Assembly: GCA_948482415.1 (NCBI GenBank) | Contig: CAOMFZ010000114.1 | Coordinates: 1-7,131, forward strand | Source of the DNA: an uncultured Mailhella sp. | GTDB lineage: Bacteria > Desulfobacterota > Desulfovibrionia > Desulfovibrionales > Desulfovibrionaceae | Direction: 5' to 3' | DNA: 7,131 bases | In this document: positions 1 to 4,788 of the stretch, piece by piece | Position numbering within the stretch: position 1 is the stretch's first letter | How the letters are laid out: each line of letters starts with the position of its first letter | Notes under the pieces: model-generated | Database searches by the model: none | What the model was told of the DNA's origin: nothing | The model's input: the letters and a program-made list of their open reading frames with translations, nothing else | Program-made: the position numbers and the translations under genes

Positions 1-32
1 TGACGCTTAATAGCTGATTTATGATTAGCCAC
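1..32 (-). CDS. rpsT: 30S ribosomal protein S20, 5' end only (cut by the left window edge)
   Basis: Reading leftward from position 32 gives GTG GCT AAT CAT AAA TCA GCT ATT AAG CGT, that is M-A-N-H-K-S-A-I-K-R, before the window ends. This is the highly characteristic N-terminus of ribosomal protein S20 (MAN-K-SA-KR), a primary 16S rRNA-binding protein of the small subunit. Only ten codons are present, so the call rests on this signature plus context. A perfect GGAGG Shine-Dalgarno lies five bases before the GTG, a good promoter-like sequence lies about 65-90 bases upstream, and rpsT next to glyS fits my memory of Desulfovibrio gene order. The start is GTG; there is no ATG nearby in frame. In E. 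coli S20 represses its own translation, but whether that holds here cannot be seen. Confidence 0.85.
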   Translation of the reverse strand, partial: MANHKSAIKR

Positions 33-36
33 GAAA

Positions 37-42
37 TCCTCC
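37..42 (-). promoter_or_regulatory. Shine-Dalgarno of rpsT
   Basis: On the minus strand the sequence is GGAGGA at 42-37, followed by four bases (TTTC) and then GTG at 32-30. The GGAGG core is the strongest ribosome-binding site in the window. It fixes the unusual GTG as the start of the S20 reading frame. A run of seven T lies just upstream (43-49). Confidence 0.8.
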
Positions 43-76
43 AAAAAAACGGAATTATATCCATTTATTGTTTATA

Positions 77-92
77 TGTTCTCACGCGAACA
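77..92 (-). other. Small inverted repeat in the rpsT leader
   Basis: TGTTC at 77-81 and GAACA at 88-92 are complementary around six bases. In the rpsT transcript this would form a 5-bp hairpin near the 5' end of the leader. It could stabilise the message, bind a regulator as DNA, or mean nothing; five base pairs is weak evidence. Confidence 0.25.
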
Positions 93-95
93 ATT

Positions 96-124
96 TATTT
101 ATACGCAATGCGTACAATTGTCAA
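96..124 (-). promoter_or_regulatory. Putative sigma-70-type promoter driving rpsT
   Basis: On the minus strand a perfect -35 hexamer TTGACA lies at 124-119. The -10 is either TATAAA at 103-98 (15-bp spacer) or the overlapping TAAATA at 101-96 (17-bp spacer). Transcription would begin near 90, giving a leader of about 58 nt before the rpsT GTG. A second perfect TATAAT at 59-54 lies very close to the ribosome-binding site but has no good -35 partner; at most it is a weak second start. Promoter calls by eye are uncertain, but position and orientation suit rpsT. Confidence 0.55.
102..114. repeat. 13-bp palindrome inside the rpsT promoter spacer
   Basis: TACGCA-A-TGCGTA is perfectly symmetrical around a single central base. 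It lies between the -35 and -10 boxes and touches the -10 of the proposed rpsT promoter. That is a typical place for an operator, but a short palindrome in AT-rich DNA may be chance. No regulator is identified. Confidence 0.3.
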
Positions 125-214
125 GCAATAATTATAATTTAAAAACAATCTTTGCTTTGTTCTAAAAAGAGGTTGAGGAACAAAAACAATCCACTCATAA
201 ATAAAACATAACTC

Positions 215-239
215 CTTGTTTTTATGAAATAAAAACAAG
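215..239. repeat. Module 1, first hairpin (10-bp stem, TGAAA loop)
   Basis: The left arm CTTGTTTTTA (215-224) is perfectly complementary to TAAAAACAAG (230-239), with loop TGAAA. Neither strand has a T-run directly after the stem, so it is not an ordinary intrinsic terminator. It is matched by the hairpin at 351-375. Confidence 0.75.
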
Positions 240-250
240 CGTTGAGGGGC

Positions 251-274
251 TATGGGAGAATTGATTTCTCCATA
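251..274. repeat. Module 1, second hairpin (9-bp stem with one bulged G)
   Basis: TATGGGAGAA (251-260) pairs with TTCTCCATA (266-274) if one G is bulged; the loop is TTGAT. It follows the sequence GTTGAGGGG and precedes an A-rich run. It corresponds to the perfect hairpin at 387-411 in module 2. Confidence 0.6.
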
Positions 275-350
275 AAAAATAATTTTTATAAAAATTTTAT
301 GCTTTGTTATAGAAAGCGGTTGATAATCAATCACCTATAAAACATATATT

Positions 351-375
351 CCTGTTTTTCTGAAAGAAAAACAGG
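351..375. repeat. Module 2, first hairpin (10-bp stem, TGAAA loop)
   Basis: CCTGTTTTTC (351-360) is perfectly complementary to GAAAAACAGG (366-375), with the same TGAAA loop as at 215-239. Stem position 2 (T-A to C-G) and the loop-closing pair (A-T to C-G) differ from module 1 on both arms at once, so pairing is kept. Confidence 0.75.
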
Positions 376-386
376 CAATGTGGGGG

Positions 387-411
387 TATGGGGGAAATCA
401 TTTCCCCCATA
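387..411. repeat. Module 2, second hairpin (perfect 11-bp stem)
   Basis: TATGGGGGAAA (387-397) is perfectly complementary to TTTCCCCCATA (401-411) with a three-base TCA loop. On the minus strand a T-rich run precedes rather than follows it, so it does not fit a standard terminator for glyS, although its stability could still block exonucleases at the glyS mRNA 3' end. Confidence 0.75.
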
Positions 412-479
412 AAAAGAAAATTTTATAATTATCTTTTGTAGTTATAAAATCAACCTAAAACGAAAACAAAGCAACACAC

Positions 480-2609
480 TTATATTTGCAGGTTTGCAAA
501 ATCAGCCATTCTGTTCATGCGGCTCATAATTGCAAAAAGCATATTCATACGGTTTTCCCGTACATTTTTATCCTCTGCCATAACCATAACGTTTTCAAAG
601 AAAGCATCAACAAATGGACGGAGTTTTGCCATGCTTTCCATGATCGGCATAAAATTATTATTGGCAAAATTGGCGTCAAAATCTTTAGCAAAGGTCTTAA
701 TCGCTTTGCCAAGTTCTTTTTCCGCATCATTTTCAAATAAAGTAGTCTTGTAAGTACAAGACAGCTTATGTTCCGCTTTTGCCAAAATATTGGTCATACG
801 CTTCAAGACTTGTGCATTGGCTGTAAAGTCTTCATTGCGCATAAATGCTTTCAAAGTATTCAAGCGTTTTTCCGTTGCCCATACATTGTCAGCTTCAAAC
901 TTGCCTTTTACATCTTTGCCGTTCATCACAGCATCAACAACAAGGGTTTCCGTACCTTCACCCACAAAATAATGTTTTAAGCGGGCCTGACAGAATTCAA
1001 GGAGCTTTTCCAAAGTTTCTTTTTTGCTGAATTTCCATTTAATGTCTTTTGCATAGAAAGAATAGGCTTTTTCAAAAAGTTCGGAAAGCGGAATTTCATA
1101 ACCAAATTCAAGCAAAATTCTTGAAATGCCAAGCGCTGCACGGCGAAGTGCATACGGGTCAGCCGTACCTGTAGGGATATTGCCAAGCCCAAAACAGCCA
1201 ACCAGTGTATCAGCCTTATCCGCCATGGAAAGACATGCACCTAAATCACTCATAGGCAAAAGACTGTTAGGGCCTGTTGGAAGATACTGTTCAGCAAGAG
1301 CCATGGCAAATGGCGGTTCCCAGCCTTCTTTCAAGGCATAAATACTGCCCATGGTTCCCTGCAGGGTATCAAATTCACCAACCATTTTAGACATAAGGTC
1401 AGCCTTGCACCAGCGTCCTGCACGCTGCGCAAGAAGGACACCATTATCCAAATGGTCACCGCCCTGGAGCCCGACTTTTTCGCCAAGCCAGCCGCAAAGC
1501 TGTTCCAAACGGCGGCTTTTATCTCCCATGGAGCCGAGAGGTCCGAGAAAAATAACAGAATCAAGCATCGGCACCCATTTTTCAAAACTGTCTTTCAAGT
1601 CCTCTTTCCAGTAGAAGCGGGCATCTTCAAGACGAGCGCGCACAACACGTTCCCAGCCTGCACGAACAACTTCAATATCTTCCGGTGCAATATTGAGAAC
1701 GGTTAAAAATTTGTTCAGGAGTTTTCTGTCTTGTCCCTGAATACCAAAACATTTTTGGTGATGTTCAATGGTTGTCAAAATAACTTCTTTAGGAAGCTCA
1801 AGGAAACTTTCGTCAAAACTGCAAATAACAGGCACCGGCTTTTCAACAAGTCCCTGCACTTCGTCCAGCAAATCATTTTTCCAAATAATTTTTGAGCCTT
1901 CTTTCAGTTCTGCCACAAGCGTATTGGCTGTATCTATAATATATTGACGGCGTTTTGCTGCATCGCAGACAATCTGGCTTTTTTCAAGAAGCACAGTTTC
2001 CAAATCATCAGCATGTCCAAGCACAAAGGGACCAAAACCATGTATTCTGTGTCCGTATGTCTGATTGGAAGAAGTCACATCGCCCACTTTGAAAATAATG
2101 GGCAAATTATCAAGCATGGCTAAAATCCACTGCAAAGGACGGGCATAGGCAAAGGTTTCTTCCCCCCAGCGCATACGCTTTGGAAACGGCAGTGCGGCAA
2201 TAATTTGCGGGCAGATTTCCTGCAAAACTTCTTCAGCTTTTCTGCCGCCGTTTTTCTTTTTCACAGAAATATATTCGCCTTTTTCGGTTTTGGTACGCAC
2301 AATATCTTCTTCGCCTGCGCCCTGACCGCGAAGAAAGCCTTGTCCTGCCTTGCTCAGCTTGCCCTCTTTATCATAGGCAATATTCACAGCAGGTCCCATG
2401 ACAGTTTCTTCAACTATTGGTTGAACTTTATCTAAATTATATATATGCAATATAGCTCTGCGAGGAGTACTGTGTGCTTCAATTTTTTTAAAGCCAATGC
2501 GGTTTTCTTTCAAAAGTGCTGTAAAGCGGTCTACCAGTTCTTTTTCAGTACGTTGCAAAAAACGAGCAGGTATTTCTTCTGTACCAATTTCTAAAACAAA
2601 ATGACTCAT
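480..2609 (-). CDS. glyS: Glycyl-tRNA synthetase beta subunit
   Basis: The 709-residue product matches the beta chain of the bacterial alpha2-beta2 glycyl-tRNA synthetase, near the usual length of about 690. The complex charges tRNA-Gly with glycine in the cytoplasm; the alpha chain carries the class II active site, while the beta chain mainly recognises and holds the tRNA. Recognisable blocks are LEIGTEEIPARF (6-17), FPKRMRWGE (142-150), YGHRIHG (185-191), TIEHHQKCF (280-288), VRARLEDARFYW (323-334), the HD-like region around ADLMSKMVGEF (403-413), and PTGTADPYALRRAALGI (479-495). The last ~200 residues should form the anticodon-binding part. The ATG at 2609 is preceded by GAGGA with a five-base gap. 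It lies 14 bp after glyQ, so both subunits come from one message. The TAA stop is six bases from the repeat element. The frame is intact. Confidence 0.98.
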   Translation of the reverse strand: MSHFVLEIGTEEIPARFLQRTEKELVDRFTALLKENRIGFKKIEAHSTPRRAILHIYNLDKVQPIVEETVMGPAVNIAYDKEGKLSKAGQGFLRGQGAGEEDIVRTKTEKGEYISVKKKNGGRKAEEVLQEICPQIIAALPFPKRMRWGEETFAYARPLQWILAMLDNLPIIFKVGDVTSSNQTYGHRIHGFGPFVLGHADDLETVLLEKSQIVCDAAKRRQYIIDTANTLVAELKEGSKIIWKNDLLDEVQGLVEKPVPVICSFDESFLELPKEVILTTIEHHQKCFGIQGQDRKLLNKFLTVLNIAPEDIEVVRAGWERVVRARLEDARFYWKEDLKDSFEKWVPMLDSVIFLGPLGSMGDKSRRLEQLCGWLGEKVGLQGGDHLDNGVLLAQRAGRWCKADLMSKMVGEFDTLQGTMGSIYALKEGWEPPFAMALAEQYLPTGPNSLLPMSDLGACLSMADKADTLVGCFGLGNIPTGTADPYALRRAALGISRILLEFGYEIPLSELFEKAYSFYAKDIKWKFSKKETLEKLLEFCQARLKHYFVGEGTETLVVDAVMNGKDVKGKFEADNVWATEKRLNTLKAFMRNEDFTANAQVLKRMTNILAKAEHKLSCTYKTTLFENDAEKELGKAIKTFAKDFDANFANNNFMPIMESMAKLRPFVDAFFENVMVMAEDKNVRENRMNMLFAIMSRMNRMADFANLQI

Positions 2610-2623
2610 ATTTTCCTCACAAA

Positions 2624-3502
2624 TTACTTATTAATATTGTTAAGAAGCGGATAATTTAATGCTTTGCGCTGTTCAACATAAAGACGGGAAATACCGGAAG
2701 CAAGGGCTCTTACTCTGCCGATATAGCCGGCTCTTTCCGTAATGGAAATTGCATTCCGAGCATCAAGCAAGTTGAAAGTATGGGAACATTTCATGCAGTA
2801 ATCATACGCAGGAAGAGGCAAGCCAAGCTCAATAAGACGATTGCATTCTGCTTCAAAATCATTAAAATGCTGCAAATGCATTTCCGCATTGCTTTCTTCA
2901 AAATTATAACGAGACTGCTCTACTTCGTTTTGGTGATAGACCTGTCCATAGGTCACCGTATTATTCCACATAATATCATAAACAGAGTCTTTCCCCTGCA
3001 AATACATGGTCAGACGTTCCAAACCATAGGTAATTTCAACACTGATTGGACTTAAATCAATACCGCCCACTTGCTGGAAATAGGTAAATTGGGTTACTTC
3101 CATACCATTGAGCCATACTTCCCAGCCAAGTCCCCATGCTCCTAAGGTTGGAGATTCCCAGTCATCTTCTACAAAACGGATATCATGTTTAGCCGGGTCG
3201 AGATTCAATGCCCGCAAGCTGCCAAGATACAATTCCTGAACATTTTTAGGTGATGGCTTCAAAATAACCTGAAATTGAAAATAATGCTGCAAACGGTTTG
3301 GGTTATCGCCGTATCTTCCGTCAGTTGGACGGCGGGAAGGTTCTACATAGGCTGTTTTCCAAGGTTCCGGACCTAAAACACGCAAAAACGTTGAGGGGTT
3401 AAACGTACCTGCACCACACTCAATATCAAAAGGCTGCACCACTGCACACCCTTGTTTTGCCCAATATTGCTGTAAGGTCAATATAACATCTTGAAAATTC
3501 AT
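2624..3502 (-). CDS. glyQ: Glycyl-tRNA synthetase alpha subunit
   Basis: The 292-residue product is the catalytic alpha chain of heterotetrameric glycyl-tRNA synthetase, close to the ~300 residues of the family. It activates glycine with ATP and transfers it to tRNA-Gly together with GlyS. Visible blocks are QQYWAKQGCAVVQP (11-24), GAGTFNPSTFLR (30-41), the class II motif 2 region starting EPSRRPTDGRYG (54-65) and NPNRLQHYFQFQV (67-79), DDWESPTLGAWGLGWEVWLNG (113-133), and motif 3 with YGLERL (159-164). The ATG at 3502 has a strong GAGGAG six bases upstream (3514-3509). The gap to recO is 33 bp, the longest in the operon, and carries a 9-bp direct repeat and a TATAAT that might be an internal promoter. 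GlyQ-GlyS rather than the single-chain GlyRS is typical of most Gram-negative bacteria. Confidence 0.98.
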   Translation of the reverse strand: MNFQDVILTLQQYWAKQGCAVVQPFDIECGAGTFNPSTFLRVLGPEPWKTAYVEPSRRPTDGRYGDNPNRLQHYFQFQVILKPSPKNVQELYLGSLRALNLDPAKHDIRFVEDDWESPTLGAWGLGWEVWLNGMEVTQFTYFQQVGGIDLSPISVEITYGLERLTMYLQGKDSVYDIMWNNTVTYGQVYHQNEVEQSRYNFEESNAEMHLQHFNDFEAECNRLIELGLPLPAYDYCMKCSHTFNLLDARNAISITERAGYIGRVRALASGISRLYVEQRKALNYPLLNNINK

Positions 3503-3535
3503 ACTTAACTCCTCATAATTATAACTTAACTCACA

Positions 3536-4282
3536 TTAGCCGAAACTGCGGCGAAAATTTCCGTCATTCCATTCCAGCCCAACATGATAAAGAATATGTG
3601 CATCAATTATTCTGCCCAGCTCCCGAAACGTCGCCATGTCCACATTCTCAAATGCCCAGTATTCAGGTGAATATTCTTGGATATTATCGAGAATGTCAAG
3701 TGTTTCCCTTGACGCGCGTAAGCCCATAGCCCCCAAAGGTTTACAGCCGGCGCAGGTGAAGTAGCCTTCAGAAACCAGAAAGAGAGAATTATTCTCCAAT
3801 TTTTTCCCGCACTTGGCACAGACATTGGGCTCCAATAAATAACCTTGTTCTGCGGCAATACGCAAACGAAAAAGTATGGGCAGCATGGGAATTTCTGCTT
3901 CAATTCCATTGAGCAGGCTCAGCATTGATTTTGTCAGCAAAAAAATCTTTTCGCTGTCTTCCGGGCTCACGCCAAGCGCTTCAACAAATCGTATGCAATT
4001 TGCTGCCATGCCCTGCCGTTTAAAATTTATGCGCAGGGTTTGAAATTGCTCAAGCAGCGTGCTTTCCTGCAAATTCAAAAACTGCCCGTTTTTGGAACTT
4101 GCGACACGAGCGGCAATATAATTATAGGTATCCAAACACCCGCTGAAACGGCGTCTGCTCCTGCTTCCGCCAAAAGCAAACGCAGTAATAATGCCATGCT
4201 TATGGGTTAAAAGCCGTACCCATAAATCTGTTTCGCGAAATTTCCCAATCCGCAAAACAATGCCATTATCGGTAAATTCCAC
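3536..4282 (-). CDS. recO: DNA repair protein RecO
   Basis: The 248-residue product matches RecO, the RecF-pathway mediator that displaces SSB and helps load RecA on single-stranded DNA, and anneals complementary strands. The N-terminal OB fold is recognisable in FTDNGIVLRIGKFRETDLWVRLLTHKHG (in part, 3-30). A basic patch RSRRRF (41-46) follows. The middle is helical, and a zinc ribbon is intact with cysteines at 155, 158, 177 and 180 (CAKC, 18 residues, CAGC). The start is GTG: no upstream ATG fits, and the N-terminus MEFTDNGIVL lines up with the family. The start lies eight bases after the ilvN stop. Its only Shine-Dalgarno is a weak AGG overlapping that stop, so translation probably depends on ribosomes finishing ilvN. 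Low yield would suit a repair protein. Confidence 0.95.
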   Translation of the reverse strand: MEFTDNGIVLRIGKFRETDLWVRLLTHKHGIITAFAFGGSRSRRRFSGCLDTYNYIAARVASSKNGQFLNLQESTLLEQFQTLRINFKRQGMAANCIRFVEALGVSPEDSEKIFLLTKSMLSLLNGIEAEIPMLPILFRLRIAAEQGYLLEPNVCAKCGKKLENNSLFLVSEGYFTCAGCKPLGAMGLRASRETLDILDNIQEYSPEYWAFENVDMATFRELGRIIDAHILYHVGLEWNDGNFRRSFG

Positions 4283-4289
4283 ACAAAAA

Positions 4290-4293
4290 CCTA
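4290..4293 (-). promoter_or_regulatory. Weak Shine-Dalgarno of recO overlapping the ilvN stop codon
   Basis: On the minus strand TAGG at 4293-4290 contains the ilvN stop TAG (4293-4291) and the only AGG before the recO GTG at 4282-4280, seven bases further on. The overlap and the poor match suggest that recO is translated by termination-reinitiation from ilvN. This supports the GTG as the true start. Confidence 0.55.
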
Positions 4294-4776
4294 ATCAAGC
4301 TGCATTGCACGCTTCAAGGCAACAGTTCCTGTGCGCGCAACTTCTTTTATGCCAAAACGACTTAATAAATTCAAAATAGCCTGTAACTTATCATAAGTTC
4401 CCGTTGCTTCAATGGTAAATTCATTTATGCTGACATCCACAACTTTACAGCGGAAAATATCCACAATACGCAAAATCTCTTCACGTTTTGTTTCTTCTGC
4501 ATTGACTTTAACCAGCATCATTTCCCGTTCAACATGGACATGGTCAATAAAATCAACGACTTTTATAACAATTACCAGCTTGCGTAATTGTTTGATAATT
4601 TGTTCAATAATTTGTTCATCACCGTAGGTTGTTACTGTCATATGGGAAACGCCTTCTTCAAGTGTTGGCGCAACATTCAAAGATTCAATGTTAAAACTGC
4701 GTCCGCTGAAGAGCCCTGCAACACGAGAAAGTACCCCCGGTTCATTTTCAACTAATATAGATAAAACTCTGCGCAT
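4291..4776 (-). CDS. ilvN: Acetolactate synthase small (regulatory) subunit
   Basis: The 161-residue product is the regulatory subunit of acetohydroxyacid synthase, very like E. coli IlvH in length and start (MRRVLSILVENEPGVLSRVAGLF, in part). It binds the large subunit, raises its activity and usually passes on feedback inhibition by valine. An ACT domain covers about residues 1-78, with the ligand loop NEPGVLSR (11-18) and FNIESLNVAPT (28-38). G14, N29 and A36 are kept; in E. coli IlvH substitutions at such positions abolish valine inhibition, so sensitivity to valine is expected. The second domain begins near HVEREMMLVKV (81-91). The ATG at 4776 lies nine bases after ilvB, with TAGGAG overlapping the ilvB stop. 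The symbol ilvN is used by operon position; ilvH would be equally suitable. Confidence 0.96.
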   Translation of the reverse strand: MRRVLSILVENEPGVLSRVAGLFSGRSFNIESLNVAPTLEEGVSHMTVTTYGDEQIIEQIIKQLRKLVIVIKVVDFIDHVHVEREMMLVKVNAEETKREEILRIVDIFRCKVVDVSINEFTIEATGTYDKLQAILNLLSRFGIKEVARTGTVALKRAMQLD

Positions 4777-4782
4777 ACAAAA

Positions 4783-4788
4783 CTCCTA
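4783..4788 (-). promoter_or_regulatory. Shine-Dalgarno of ilvN overlapping the ilvB stop codon
   Basis: On the minus strand TAGGAG at 4788-4783 contains both the ilvB stop TAG (4788-4786) and the AGGAG ribosome-binding site for the ilvN ATG, six bases downstream. This arrangement favours coupled synthesis of the two subunits. Confidence 0.75.

Larger units (their letters stand above)
152..474. repeat. Composite hairpin-rich repeat element with inverted ends, between glyS and rpsT
   Basis: This fills most of the 447-bp gene-free interval 33-479. The motif TTGCTTTGTT-N8-AGGTTGA occurs exactly at 152-176. It recurs with two changes (ATGCTTTGTT-N8-CGGTTGA) at 299-323, and exactly but inverted at 474-450. 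Between these ends are two related modules, about 152-298 and 299-436. Each holds a first hairpin with a TGAAA loop and a second hairpin of the form TATGG...CCATA. Module 2 lacks about 11 bases before its first hairpin. Module 1 lacks the right-hand end that module 2 retains. The layout resembles a small non-autonomous element (MITE- or BIME-like) that has been partly tandemly duplicated. No transposase, no coding potential and no clear target-site duplication is seen. It could instead be a structured 3' UTR or a small RNA. Confidence 0.6.

Noticed and set aside
95..334. 79-codon minus-strand open frame within the glyS-rpsT gap
   Set aside because: It lies across the hairpin repeat element and the rpsT promoter, has no Shine-Dalgarno, a composition typical of translated AT-rich non-coding DNA and no recognisable family pattern.
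141..474. CRISPR array
   Set aside because: There are only two related modules of unequal length, with diverged sequence and hairpins inside the repeats; there are no uniform short repeats with unique spacers and no cas genes.
977..1240. 87-codon minus-strand frame within glyS
   Set aside because: It is another frame of the same strand as the unmistakable glyS gene; there is no frameshift in glyS that would require it.
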